From assembly GCA_038373885.1 (NCBI GenBank), contig JAWZYV010012518.1:62001-126000 (forward strand): DNA of 64,000 nucleotides, written 5' to 3'. This stretch comes from Cheiracanthium punctorium. Lineage: Eukaryota > Arthropoda > Arachnida > Araneae > Cheiracanthiidae. Within the stretch, counting starts at the first letter, position 1. Each line of letters starts with the position of its first letter. The notes beneath the pieces were generated by a model that made no database searches, was not told the DNA's origin, and saw only the letters and a program-made list of their open reading frames with translations. The translations under genes and the position numbers were made by a program. Below are positions 23,310 to 34,384 of the stretch, piece by piece.

Positions 23310-24440
23310 GTTCAAGCATCACGTAAAAACGACTGAATGCGAAAGTGAATGATATGAAATTGAGTGTCATGATAGGTGGTCACTCAATTTAAAACATAGG
23401 TGTCGAATTTTTAAAAAATCTTGATTGGATTTTGAGAAAATCCTTTCAAACTGCTGCGTAAATTTGTGTTCAAGCATCACGTAAAAACGACTGAAGCGAA
23501 TGATATGAAATTGGGTATCATGATAGGTGGTCACTCAACTTAAAACATAGGCGTCGAATTTTTAAATCTTCATTAGATTTTGGGATTTTGCGAAAATCGT
23601 TTTGAACTGCGTAAATTCGTGTTCGAACATCACGTAAAAACGATTGAAGCAATTGAAATGAAATTGGGTGTCATGATAGGTGGTCACTCAACTTAAAACT
23701 TAGGCGTCGAATTTAAAAGAAATCTCAATTAGATTTTGAGATTTTGCTAAAATCATTTCAAACTGCGTAAATTTGTGTTCGCACATCACGTAATAACTGT
23801 TAAGGTTAAAAAATGATATTTGGTGAAATGATAGGTGGTCACTTACCTTAAACTATAAGCATCTAATTTTAAAAAATCGATCAGATTTCGAGATTTTGCG
23901 AAAATCGTTTAAAACTGAGTGAATCTTTGTTCACGCATTACGTAATAACGACTAAAGCGAATGATATGAAATCGGGTCACATGATAGATGGTTGCTCAAC
24001 ATAAACTATAGGTGTCCAATTTTTTAAGCCTTTTTATTAGATTTTGCGATTTTGTGAAAATTCTCTAAAAATACGTTTATATTTCTTCAAACATCACGTA
24101 ATAACGACTAATACGAATGATACGAAATTGAGTGATATGATAGGTAGTTGCTAATCTTAATTTATAGGCTTTGAATTTTAAAATATTTTGATTACATTTT
24201 CAGATTTTGTGAAAATTGTTTTAAAATTCTGAACTTTTGTTCCAGCATCACGAAATAAAGACTTGCAGGGAATGAAACGAAATTTGGTGACATGATATGT
24301 TGTCACTCAACTTAAGTTCTAGGCTTCCAATTTTTCAAAAATATTGATTAGATTTTGAGATTTTGCGAAAATTATTTCAATATGCGTAAATATTCGTTCG
24401 CGCATCACATAATTACGACTAAACCTAATGAAATGATATT
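23310..24440 (+). repeat. Eight ~155-bp tandem repeats inside Helitron copy 3
   Basis: The word catcacgtaa and its variants recur near 23,321, 23,479, 23,632, 23,788, 23,940, 24,097, 24,251 and 24,407 (spacing 152-158). Each unit also has a gatatgaaatt and a ggtggtcactcaactt block. Units near the 5' end are most alike. Confidence 0.88.
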
Positions 24441-24508
24441 GCTTGGTAAATCCCTAACCTGTAATATTTTAACAATACATAAAAATTATAACTTCGCTTT
24501 CTTTACTT

Positions 24509-24617
24509 TGGCAACATACTACATCCATTCTGTGTACTCCTAGGGAGGAGTACACAGAAGTACACAGAATGGATGTAGTATACCGGCAACATACTACATC
24601 CATTCTGTGTACTCCTA
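24509..24617. repeat. Direct-inverted-direct triplication near the Helitron 3' end
   Basis: ggcaacatactacatccatt... occurs at 24,509-24,542, its inverse at 24,547-24,582 with a small extra tacacagaag, and the direct form again at 24,585-24,617. Confidence 0.9.
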
Positions 24618-24694
24618 CAATGCTGGCGAAAGTTCTTGCTTTTTGGAAATTTGCATTCAGTACTAACCCGTCAACGACGGGCACTTCAGCTAGT

Positions 24695-25188
24695 CCTATA
24701 TAAATTAAGAACAAATTTTTCAGTAATACGTAACTGCGTTTAACTGCTTCCTTGCTTACGGGCAAGAAACGCGCCTTATGCTATTTCTTTCTCAGATGTA
24801 GCAGCCCTTTTTATGTTTCCAAACTATCTGAACTATTCATGCAACTCAATAACGTGAAACTGAAGAAAAGGCTGTAAAGTGGCTGGAGACATTTAGATTT
24901 TAAAGCTACCTCACATGTTGGGAATTTCTTTTAAAGATGAGTAGCTTTTAAACTGAAATCCCTGTTTAGCACTTTACAACCTATTTTAAAATTGTTTATG
25001 ACTTCAGTTGCTATGGAAACAACTAGTAAAGAAAGAATTTTAGGTGCTCCATGTCTCTGTTTTTTATGTTGGCCTTGATGGGAATTTTTTTTTTATTTGT
25101 CTCAGTGGCAGCGCGGGCAAGGTATCTATTCATTAACTAATATTGATATAAATATGGCATGGATATTTCATTCATACAATGATTTTTA
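24695..25188. other. Spacer, nothing recognised apart from a possible Helitron start
   Basis: The first 15 bases resemble a Helitron 5' end (cctatataaattaag); the rest shows no supported feature. Confidence 0.4.
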
Positions 25189-25190
25189 TA

Positions 25191-25349
25191 CGGTGATTTC
25201 GCGACAAGTCGAATATCCAGCTTTGTCGAAGTTTTTAAGCAGTTCCGGTCTGATTCAATACGAAATTAAGATTATTCGATGAGTCGAACTTACGATAAGT
25301 CGAAGTTTTTCGTCGGTCCCCAGAAATTCGATTTATCGCGAAATCACTG
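25191..25349. mobile_element. Short pogo/Tigger-like MITE
   Basis: The ends are inverted: cggtgatttcgcgacaagtc at the left and atttatcgcgaaatcactg at the right, flanked by TA on both sides. This terminal sequence type and TA target are characteristic of the pogo/Tigger branch of Tc1/mariner. At 159 bp it is too short to encode anything. Confidence 0.75.
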
Positions 25350-26944
25350 TAGTTTCTTATAAAATATGCCAGGTGTCCAAAATTAAACGACACTATTTTA
25401 AAGTTGTCTACAGATAGAACTATTGTTGAGAAAGTTAGGAAATTTTGTGTGGGACATAATGAAGGCATGGGAATTTGTTTGAGCGAATAACGTAAATTAG
25501 TTCCAATATTCGCCACTAGGGGGCATTTTTTAATGAATTACACACTTACGACTGGAGCTTTATTTATAGCCCCCGGTCCCCAAATCCATGTGAGTTTTCG
25601 CCTTGATAATCCGTCCTGATAATCCAAGAACTCGGCCTGATCTTAACCCTACAAGACTTTTTTTTTTTTCTGTGTCTGAAATAAATATACATGATAATGT
25701 TAGTGATTACACCGGTCAACACGATTTTTGGGTCTGACTTCGACATGTTAAATTTTAGTTTCGCCTACGCCAAAACTAAGGTAAATATATATATATATAT
25801 ATATATATTATGAAAGTTTGCTTTTGTAGAAATTAAAGCAATTTTTCAATTTTTTGGCAAACATCACTGATTTTTATATTTTTTTATAATTCCACTCTAA
25901 ATTATGATCACAAAAGTTTTTTCTGGATATAAAAGTCTTTTTTATTCAAGATTTGTGATAGAAATAACATATAAATGTAAAATAATAAGAAATTAATGTC
26001 TAAAAGTGAATATTTTTCGTATTTCTTTTATGTTCGTATGAACAAATAATAAAACAAACAAATAATAATATTACAAATAATACTACAAGCAATACTACAG
26101 AGTTACAAATAATAATACAGTTTACTTTCGGGTGAATCAAAGTGCTGCCATCTTTCGTTTATGAAATAAATTAAAATATACTTATCGACTAATTCAGCCA
26201 AAAGCAAACTTTAAGAACTAAAAATGAAAATTCAAGTGTTTTTCAATGTCTAGAATCAGAATTTAAGCATGAGAACAGACCCCCCCCCCAAAAAAAAAAA
26301 AATGTTGACCGGTGTTATTATTTGGGGAAAATAGTTTTAAAAAATAATAACCTAATATTTTAATAGAAAATCACTTTTTTATTTCAGTTTTTCATGCGGT
26401 ACACTGCGACTTAGCTATACTTTTTTGGTATTTATTTCGAAATATTAGTATTTAAATCGTTTCTTGATAGGACGAATTCCAACAAGCAGTCATTTTTTCC
26501 GGGTCAATGTTTAAATACTCTTAAAAACCGAGAGATATCTATACTAGTATTTTATAGACGAAGAGGAATAATTATAGTGGTTGTTCCACATAGGGTACCA
26601 GGTGCCTTGTAGGGTTAAAGACAGAATTTCAGATGTTGGTAACACTTTCCCTAACACACTGCAGTCAGCTGTGCAGCATGCTCTCTTAACGAGTCCAGAC
26701 GGTAGTCGACAATGATGACCGTCATGTTGAACATGTTTTCTTGTAATAACTGTCACAAGTTGTAAACTATCATAAATGTAAGCTAAATGTGTAATTCATT
26801 TATTGAAAAACGCCCTCTGGTGGCGAACATTTGTGAATAAAGGTTAGGAAAATTTTTATTTTTATTTTATTTATTTATTTAATTTTATTTCATTGTTTTA
26901 TTTTATTTTATTTATTTATTTATTTATTTGCTTAAACAAATTCC

Positions 26945-27882
26945 AGGGATGTGCCAGCTGAAATTAAATTTTGGAGCAATTTGTGGATCAAGAAAAGAGA
27001 CTTTTTGGAGCAATTTGGAGCAATAAAATACAAAAAAAAGAAAAACAGATTAGTGGAGCAATTTGGAACAAGAAAAAGTCACTTTTGGAGCACAAGAATG
27101 TCAATATTTTGAAATACAAAATTTATTTTTGGAGGGAAAGGGATGTCATTAACGAATGCCAATCTAAAAAATGAAAATTAAGGAGGTTCTTAAAAACTCT
27201 TAGCTTATAACAAAAACCAATTGTTTTTTTTTGGGGGGGGGGGGAGAGTCAGAAACTAATGAAATAAATGAAAAATTCAGTTATTTTATACATTGCTATA
27301 AAAAATATCTATTTTAAATCAAAAATACAATATTTACTACTCTATATTAACCCATTTATGCTTAGCGTCCCTTTTTTGGGACGGCATTTTCGCTATCAGT
27401 CTAAAACGTTATTTATTTTTCCTAGGCTTTATTCACGAGTATGGAACCTCAACTCCACAAAATACTTTAACATGACCCCGTAGGATGTTGCAATTTTTTA
27501 TACATAATGCTTTTAAAAGAAATCATCCATTGCTCAAGAAGTTGACTTCAGAAATTTATCAAAAAATTACCAATTTATATAAAATTAAATTTAAAACAGA
27601 GGTCAATTTTTGCTCTTAAGGAAGTTTAAACAAAGGGATTACAAAGAAAAAATATTCACTTTTATGATTAATAGAGAGAGATTGAAATTAGAATGCTTAG
27701 AATGTGTGATGATTTTCGTAAAAATTTGGGAGATTTACAAACGCTTTCAACATATATGGAAAAATTAAAAATGTAGCAGTTTTGCTGAGTTTCGAGCAAA
27801 AATGTCCAAAAACGATCTTTTTGTAGCAGATTGGCTCATCAGGATTGATGTATCACAATTTTGAGCAGCTGGCACATCCCTG
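26945..27882. mobile_element. hAT-like MITE nested in the mariner-like element
   Basis: Inverted ends agggatgtgccagct / agctggcacatccctg are flanked by caaattcc and gaaattcc, an 8-bp duplication with one difference. The interior is full of ttttggagcaattt repeats and contains part of a second TTAA-type MITE (27,349-27,600). No transposase is visible. Confidence 0.72.
27349..27600 (+). mobile_element. Second piggyBac-like MITE family, truncated copy
   Basis: After TTAA it begins cccatttatgcttagcgtcc and matches the better copy at 33,271-33,546 for about 250 bp, including cccttttttgggacggcatt. The right end is missing. Confidence 0.7.
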
Positions 27883-28125
27883 AAATTCCCATACCTCCAT
27901 TATGTCCTACACAAAATTTCATATCTTTTCTGAACAATAGTTTCGTCTGTAGGCAACTATAAAATAGGGCCGTTTAATTTCGGAGACACCCTGTACATAG
28001 TGTGAAAAATCACGCACCTGTTCAGTTGTATGCTTTGCTGGCATCCAAAATGAGAAGCAATGCTAGACGGAGGAAAGGATCATCACTATTATGTTTTTGC
28101 AACAATGAGAGTGAGCAGGTAAAAC

Positions 28126-29160
28126 CACAGACTAAGGATTAAATAGACCGCTCGCGCAGGGGTGCAAAATGAAGCAAGCACCTGGTCACGAGATGAGTGG
28201 ACCCGACCGATCCAGTTCATACGGGAATCCATTGATATTTCAATGCGTGAGTGAGAAAGGCCGGTTAGAAAACCTGAAAATTTATTGAAAACGATGAAAT
28301 CCTGCAGCGAAAATGGATGCAATGAAAAATTTACCAAATGTGGCTCTGTTACATTTCATCGGGAAATAAAATTTTTATAAGTTTTTTGCTTTATTAATGA
28401 AAAATAGCTGCACAAAAATACTTCTTAGCTCCTAGCTCTGACGTTTGTCGCAATTGAAAGCGGTGTTATTCAATTTGTTGTGAATGAAATTAATCATTTT
28501 CTTAAGTTAATTGTTTATTATCCTTTATGAGAGCTATCTATATATTTTAAATATTTATTAAATGTTCAAAATTAGAGTTTAATCAGATACTACGTGTCTT
28601 GATGTAAATTGATATATTTGGCGATGTGTTGGCGAAGTTGTTTATAGTCTGAAATTTTCATGTTTTTCAGGCTATTATTGAAAAGAAAATAAAACTTTAT
28701 GATTATTAATTAAATGTGGAATGTTTTACAGTATGTAACAAATATTTTTTTCTTCCCCGTAAAAAATAATAACATTAATAAATAATAATAATAATAATAG
28801 CATGATAAAGATATTGTTTAAAGAATATTTTTTTTTTTTTTAAAAGTTTAAATGTATAATTTATTTTTGTTGTAGTCAGTTGTTAAAATATTACATTATG
28901 CGAGGTGTAAATCATATGCACGAAATCCATTTATTCTGATTTCTTTGGTTTGGGAGTTTTTCAAAGAACTAAAATAAACGTTTTCCTACTTGCTAAAATG
29001 CGTTAGTTTCCAACATTCCTCATACTCGCTTCTCCAAATGCGGCCAAAAATTTCCTCCTTAGTCACGTGATGAGTGGAATTTCCATCGAGGTGTTTGCTT
29101 CACTCGGGAATAGGGATTTTACCACAGCGCGAGCGGTCTACCAGATACCTTTAGTCTATG
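28126..29160 (+). mobile_element. P-element-like transposon, deleted
   Basis: Perfect 8-bp duplications ggtaaaac flank it (28,118-28,125 and 29,161-29,168). Ends are imperfect inverted repeats cacagactaagg / catagactaaagg, with an inner inverted tagaccgctcgcgc pair. Eight-base duplications fit P and hAT elements; the THAP-like peptide inside favours P. The remaining 1 kb is AT-rich and lacks a full transposase. Confidence 0.72.
28294..28380 (+). pseudogene. THAP zinc-finger start, truncated transposase
   Basis: ATG at 28,294 gives 28 codons with the spacing C-x4-C and then VTFHRE before a stop, the pattern of the THAP zinc finger (C2CH, with the xSFHRFP-like segment) that begins P-element transposases and many host THAP proteins. 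The conserved proline after the histidine-arginine is missing and the frame stops at once, so this is a remnant. In a live element the domain binds the transposon ends. Confidence 0.6.
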
Positions 29161-29168
29161 GGTAAAAC

Positions 29169-30258
29169 CTGAGGAAAGAGGTGGGTGGAAAACTGACAAA
29201 CATCCCATACGCCTGTACACGTTTCTAGAATGGAAACAGCTGTACATTTTTCTTTCTATCTCTCTCTCTCTCTTTTTTTTTTCCTATACTCGGGGCAAAC
29301 CTTACCTGATAACAGAGGAGAAGGCTAGAGGCGCCTTTTCACTACTTTCCGAATCTATCACTCCGACACTCGTTTCTCTTTCCAATTATTTGGCTGTCAA
29401 TATCACAAAGCAACCCAATCGCAAGGCGAATCTGCATTTCTGATTCCCGCCAGCACGAAAGAGGTCTTTCATTGGTCAAGCGTCTGGGAAGGCGTTACAT
29501 CTAATTGCTGACTTAATTTCGTAATCCTTTTAATTATTGAATTCAAATAAGACAAATATGAATTTATTTTATAACATACACTTTATTTTAGCACTTAATA
29601 GTTGATAAATGTCTTAGTTCTGTAAAAAGCAGGGCAAACGGAAAGAACTATTTGAAAGCGGCGGAATCACACGGTCTGCAGCATTCCCTCCATTATCAGG
29701 TTAGGTGTGCCCCGAGTATAGACGCTCCAAGGGTTAAAATCCAAAATAACAGATTCTTCCAAAGATGAAAACAATATTAATTTTATAAGAAAATTGAAAA
29801 GCACACCCAAATAAGTTTCCCAACTCGGTCAGACGTACTGTGTTTTTCCTCACGTGATTTTCCTATCAATCCCACGTGATGAGTGTGATGTATCAGCCGC
29901 CATGTATGATGTAGTTTCTCAAGTTCTCAGTGTTTTTTTTACACGCATTTCTCATTTTTATTACGCAACTGTGGTTATGCGATTTTGTTGGGTGTTTTGT
30001 TTTTATTATTATTAAAAAACATGTTTTCGAAAACAAACGTACTCAACCACACACTGTCGCCAAGAGTTTTGGATATAGATAAATTATGCCCAAAACTTTA
30101 AACTATTCTCCTGAATAGGATTAGATAGTTAATGTACACTTCAGAACATTTAGGAAAACAAAGCATGATGACTTACCTACATGAGGTTGGCAGATATATG
30201 TTTTAGTGTTGACACCGGGAAGTAATGCCGCTGTTTCGTATATCGATATTTCGCCTTC
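29169..30258. other. Spacer with CCAAT-like and CACGTG motifs, no gene recognised
   Basis: A less AT-rich part (29,330-29,720) has ttcattggtc and short GC-rich words, and 29,850-29,890 has two cacgtgat motifs. These could be promoter-like or old transposon ends. No exon could be identified on either strand. Confidence 0.4.
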
Positions 30259-30266
30259 ACCTAGCC

Positions 30267-30982
30267 CAGGGATGGGCAAACTACGGCCCGCGGGCCAAAT
30301 CTGGCCAGCCGGAAGGTTTTATCCGGCCCGCGGATGGAGTTTTAAGTAGCCGGTCCAACGGAAATTGAAAGAATATATAAATTTATATATTATATATCCA
30401 TATTAAGAATTATGAAGATGGCTTGAAAAAAGTGCATTTTGAGTTCGAACGCAGATTTCAAGATTTCAGTGCCATTCAAACAGAATTGGATATTTTTACC
30501 ATGCCTTTCAACGTAAATTGTGAAGAAGTGAGGTCAGATTTGAAGCTTGAATGAATTGAATTGCAATCTAACAATCATCTCAAGCAGTTGTTTCTAAATA
30601 GGCCAAAGTTAGAGTTTTACAAATCATTATCGAAAGTAAGTTTCCCAAATTTAATACCTCACGCCCAGAAAATCAGTGCTATGTTTGCTTCATCTTATAT
30701 ATGAGAACAGATGTTTTCAACTATGAACCATAGAGAGAATTTTTTCAGAAGTAGACCGACAGATGAGCATTTAGCCTCGTTTCTTAGAATCAGTGCATCT
30801 CACTTCGAACCGCAATATAAGGAACTTTTAAAAATGAAATAGCAATTTCATTCAACTCATTAACATATTTAAATTGTAATACTTCTATATTGTTCTTGAA
30901 ATTTTAGAAAAAATTATCTTGGTCCGCCAAACTTTTTTTTTTCGATTTTTGGCCCGCGACCGAAAAAGTTTGCCCATCCCTG
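30267..30982 (+). mobile_element. hAT element with perfect 8-bp target duplication
   Basis: Ends cagggatgggcaaactacgg and its inverse gtttgcccatccctg are flanked by acctagcc at 30,259-30,266 and 30,983-30,990. These termini, with the gcccgcgggcc subterminal palindrome, are typical hAT ends. It carries the last part of a transposase gene. Confidence 0.92.
30405..30842 (+). pseudogene. hAT transposase C-terminal dimerisation region, dead
   Basis: A single frame reads FERRFQDFSAIQTELDIF, then FNVNCEEVRSDLKLE, then FPNLIPHAQKISAMFASSY and EQMFSTMN, ending with TDEHLASFLRISAS and a TAG at 30,840. This matches the C-terminal hAT dimerisation domain of the type found in GTF2IRD2/ZBED-like proteins. 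Two in-frame TGA codons interrupt it and the DNA-binding and catalytic N-terminal parts are missing. It cannot make an active transposase. Confidence 0.85.
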
Positions 30983-31084
30983 ACCTAGCCAAACATGCTT
31001 AAGCTAAAATTAGTGATGTGCCATTGGAATGATTCTCAAAATCGATTTCGAATAGTATCAAGAATAGATTAATCGAATAGTGAA

Positions 31085-31330
31085 TATTCACGATTTTAAT
31101 ATTCGAACAGTATTCGCGATTAATCGTTTCACAATTCGAAAAGTATTCGCGATTAATCGTTTTACAATTCGAATAGTATTCGCGATTAATCGTTTCATAA
31201 TTCGAAAAGTATTCGCGATTAATCTTTTCCCAATTCGAATCGAATTCGCGATTAATCTTTTCCCAATTCGAATAGTATTCGCGATTAATCGTTTCACAGT
31301 TCGAAAAGTATTCACGGTTAATGCAGATAA
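31085..31330. repeat. 33-bp tandem repeat, about seven copies
   Basis: Units of the type agtattcgcgattaatcgtt with an attcgaa spacer repeat every 33 bp. Because 33 is a multiple of three, both strands stay open across the array, producing artificial frames of 106 and 132 codons. Confidence 0.9.
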
Positions 31331-31679
31331 AACGCAGGTGCTCGATAAGAGAAGGTTTATCAAAATTCGTATAGAGGATGGGCGGCCTAGGAGGTCCAAA
31401 ATGTTCATTTCACATATTTCCCTCTATTTCGAAGAAAGAAAAAAAGAGAGAGAGAGATCCATTAAATTCGTGCCGTAAATTGTAACACACACGAATACTT
31501 AAACATCAATTTCATCCGTTTTTAGATGTAACTCTCCAAAGAGGATGAGCAGTAATCCTTTAAAATCATTGTACTTGATAAAATCCTATTCCATCCTCCC
31601 CTAAAGATGTGCTATTTTGAAAAAACAAACATAAAATAGTAAAACTCTATTTAAGCATCTTGTGATCCACCTGATTTTG

Positions 31680-31815
31680 CAAACTTTCTTCTGTTTGCGC
31701 CCCTGGCGAGGGGGCAGTCCCGCCAGCCTTTAACTAACCGCAAACCTCCTAACAGGTAGCCCATAGATTCTCAATGGGATTTAGATCCGGGGTTCCTGGC
31801 CAATATAGCCACTTC
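31680..31815 (-). pseudogene. Tc1-type transposase fragment
   Basis: On the minus strand from 31,811 the peptide WLYWPGTPDLNPIENLWATC appears before a stop. PDLNPIENLW holds the last catalytic glutamate of the DDE triad in Tc1 transposases. Only this block is recognisable; upstream and downstream parts are lost or scrambled. Confidence 0.75.
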
Positions 31816-31825
31816 TACTTTCTGT

Positions 31826-32020
31826 TTGGCTATCAAAATTAGAATACCACCCACTTTCTGGCTTTCTTCCAAATTTTATTTGTAAGTACTATATGTATAT
31901 TTTTGTCATTAGTATAAATATATTTAAATACCTTACACTATTTGGCTATCGAAATTAGTATTTAATATTAATCACTTTCTGGCTTCCTTTCAGAATTTTA
32001 TTTACAATTACCAGGAGCAT
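31826..32020 (+). repeat. Two-copy ~116-bp direct repeat
   Basis: tttggctatcaaaattag ... cactttctggctt ... ttttattt at 31,826 recurs at about 31,942 with modest changes. Confidence 0.65.
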
Positions 32021-32042
32021 ATTTTTGTCGTCTTTGTATATA

Positions 32043-32600
32043 CAGACGTGCCAAGTGTCAGGATTTTGGCCTGAGTCTCAGGCTTTTCGAATCTGTTTAG
32101 GGCCTTAGGGTTTTTCTTCCTTTTCTCAGCCTTTTTAAGAGTTTAAAAGAAAAAATTTAAAACTTTCCTCAGTTTTCTTCATAAGATTCGCAAAGTCAGT
32201 TATATAAAATTAGATATTATTTCACAAGTTTTATTGTTGTGAAATGCAAATACATGTATTGTACAGTAATGCAAATACATGTATTTGAAATACTATTTAC
32301 AAAATACATTTGTATTTTGTACTTTGTATTTTATCGTTATATAACTTTTAGGTTTGATAGTTCACCCCTATGCATTTTGATTGATGTTTTATATTTTCCA
32401 ATATTTCTTTTGGCAAAATTTTGAAATTGAATTTATTTACATTATATTACTTATCACTATGCTATCACTTAAGTTTATCTGTCCAGGCATGGCATTTAAG
32501 AAAAGAAACTATGCCTGTATTGATTATACATACATTTTATGCTGAAAATAAATGCATAAAAAGTCTCAGGCTTTTTGATTTTGGAAAGTTGGCACGACTG
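32043..32600. mobile_element. Possible hAT-like element with short inverted ends
   Basis: cagacgtgccaa at the left and ttggcacgactg at the right are inverted with one mismatch, and ctgagtctcaggc / agtctcaggctt extend the pairing. The target duplication is not clear. Inside at 32,264-32,333 is a 70-bp piece identical in order to the left end of the 32,632 hAT element. Confidence 0.45.
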
Positions 32601-32924
32601 TATACAGAGAGTCCCATAAATACCTCCCAAACAGAGTTGGGCAGTAATGCAAATACATGTATTTGAAATACTATTTACAAAATACATTTGTATTTTGTAC
32701 TTTGTATTTTCACAAGAAAAGGCAAAGTATTTTGAAAATGTATTTTAAAATACATTTTCAATGTATTTTGTATTTTCAAAATACTGAAAATACATTTTTC
32801 ATTCTGAAGTTAAATTAATCTTAAAACTACTACGAATGATGATGATTGGTTTGAATTTAATGACTCCGAACCATATACCACAAATTCTCAAAATGTGGTT
32901 GAACTTGAATTGCTGCAGTTTCTG

Positions 32925-33090
32925 ATTTGAAAGTTCTAAACTCATACCCGACAGTAAAAGAACTTTTCATGAAATTTAAGATAAGTTTGCCTACTAGTGC
33001 TCCTGTCGAAAGACCTTTTTCGTTTGCATGCATTATATATGCTCCAAAAAGAAATTGACTAAGCGATAATCAGTTCGAAAAACTAGTTTT
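32925..33090 (+). pseudogene. hAT transposase C-terminal (hATC) fragment
   Basis: One frame reads LNSYPTVKELFMKFKISLPT, SAPVERPFSFACIIYAPKRN, a stop, then LSDNQFEKL. This is the LPTSAPVERLFS...KRNRLSD...FEKL signature of hAT dimerisation domains, with proline replacing the usual leucine and TGA after the KRN. The rest of the gene is missing. Confidence 0.87.
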
Positions 33091-33270
33091 TTTTTTTTTT
33101 TAAGCAAATCATTCTTTTTCTAAATCATAGTGCTTAGAATAATTATACTATCTTTAAAAAGTCCTTTTCATAATTTCTTTATTAAATTGCATACTGTTAA
33201 GTAAATTAATAGAATGGCACACTTTTCTTTTGTAGTAATATATGAATGCATCTTGTGCTTGCGTGATTAT

Positions 33271-33546
33271 CCCATTTATGCCTAGAGTCCCTTTTTTGGG
33301 ACGGCATTTTCGCTATCAGTCGAAAACGTCATTTATTTTTCCTAGCCTTTATTCCCGAGTATTGAACTTCAATTCCACAAAATATTTTAATATGGCCAAG
33401 TAGGATGTTGACATTTCAATTTTTATACATAATGATTTTAAATGAAATCATTCCTTTTTCAAAAAGTTGACATCAGAAATTTATCAATTACTGCTGGTGT
33501 TAGCAAAAATCGAAGAAAGTCGCAAAAATATCAAGGCACGAATGGG
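33271..33546 (+). mobile_element. Second piggyBac-like MITE family, full-length copy
   Basis: It begins cccatttatgcc and ends gcacgaatggg followed by TTAA (33,547-33,550); the left target reads TTAT, probably a mutated TTAA. The body matches 27,349-27,600. No coding capacity. Confidence 0.78.
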
Positions 33547-33551
33547 TTAAG

Positions 33552-33765
33552 GCAACGCTACACTAGGGCAATCTGCCTAGGGTGTGCCTAGGTAGGAGGA
33601 CTTTCTAAGGAGTTCTAACTCGTACTCACGTTACATATGGAGAAAACCTCCCAAAACTTTAGACCGCTAGATCGATAGCTGCGCGATGGGACCCGAACCC
33701 GGGACCTTCACACTTCGGTCGTCTACCATTTTCAGTGACATAACCACTGCGTCACGGTGAGGCTA
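33552..33765 (-). mobile_element. tRNA-derived SINE, copy S4, with intact A and B boxes
   Basis: On the minus strand the head gcctcaccgtgacgcagtgg holds an A-box match (TGACGCAGTGG) and gggttcgggtccc the B box, the internal RNA polymerase III promoter of tRNA genes. Body and tail match the other copies. It abuts the TTAA of the preceding MITE. Confidence 0.85.
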
Positions 33766-34384
33766 TGAATGCATTTTAAAGTAGAAATATAATTTTACTC
33801 ATCTTCATTTAGAAATATATTTAATTTTATATTTCAGTTCCATTCATCATCACTAAAAAATAACGTTCAATAAATACTTGTCACAGTTTTGCTTTCATGC
33901 CTTTTAAGATGCAATTTATTCCGGGAAAATTTTCTGTATATAAAAAAAATAGTTACTCTTACATTTGTTTGTTCATCCTAAAATACACTGGAATAAAATA
34001 AACTAGAAGTTTCTATAGAAAATTTTACTTTTTTTTTAATTTAAGCTTTAGACGTATTTTGTATTTTGTGTGTATTTTGAAAATACATGTATTTTGTATT
34101 TTTTCAATTTAGGAAGTGTTTTGTATTTTGTAATTTTTTGTGCTTGAATTAATGTAATTTGTACTTTGTATCGAAAATACATTTTTCATGTATTTTGCCC
34201 AACTCTGCTCCCAAACTCTACCCAACTAGATTCCTCTTTGGGGTTACATAAAACTTCCGAAAGTCCATAGTCTCTACCGTCCATAGTTTTCAAGAAATAT
34301 GCAAGAAAAAAGTAGAAACGTCATATCCGGTGTACAAAAAGAGCCTTTATTGGAAGCACGAACACAGCTTTTTACACATGCTTT

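Larger units (their letters stand above)
23147..24694 (+). mobile_element. Non-autonomous Helitron, copy 3, with internal tandem array
   Basis: Starts tctatataaataaagtcag and ends cagctagt, preceded by the hairpin cccgtc-aac-gacggg (24,667-24,681). The interior is mostly eight copies of a ~155-bp repeat, with no Rep/helicase frame. It begins 19 bp after MITE copy I. Immediately after the CTAGT comes cctatataaattaag, which looks like another Helitron 5' end. Confidence 0.85.
25370..27993. mobile_element. Mariner-like element with ~110-bp inverted ends, host to later insertions
   Basis: The left arm (caggtgtccaaaattaaacg...) matches the inverse of the right arm (cgtttaatttcggagacaccctg) over about 110 bp. 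The inner part of the right arm is displaced: a cgccctctggtggcgaac block at 26,806 pairs with cgccactagggggc at 25,511. A hAT-like element (26,945-27,882) separates the two right-arm parts. TA follows the right end. No transposase is recognisable. A (TA)n tract lies at 25,785-25,809. Confidence 0.7.
32632..34207 (+). mobile_element. hAT element nested in the mariner left arm
   Basis: Perfect 8-bp duplications ctcccaaa flank it (32,624-32,631; 34,208-34,215). Ends are cagagttgggca and its inverse tgcccaactctg, followed by repeated atacatgtatttgaaata words. It contains a transposase remnant, a TTAA-type MITE and a SINE. Confidence 0.92.

Noticed and set aside
31080..31478. Frames of 132 and 106 codons on opposite strands
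   Set aside because: Both come from a 33-bp tandem repeat whose length is a multiple of three; peptide is simple repetition on either strand.
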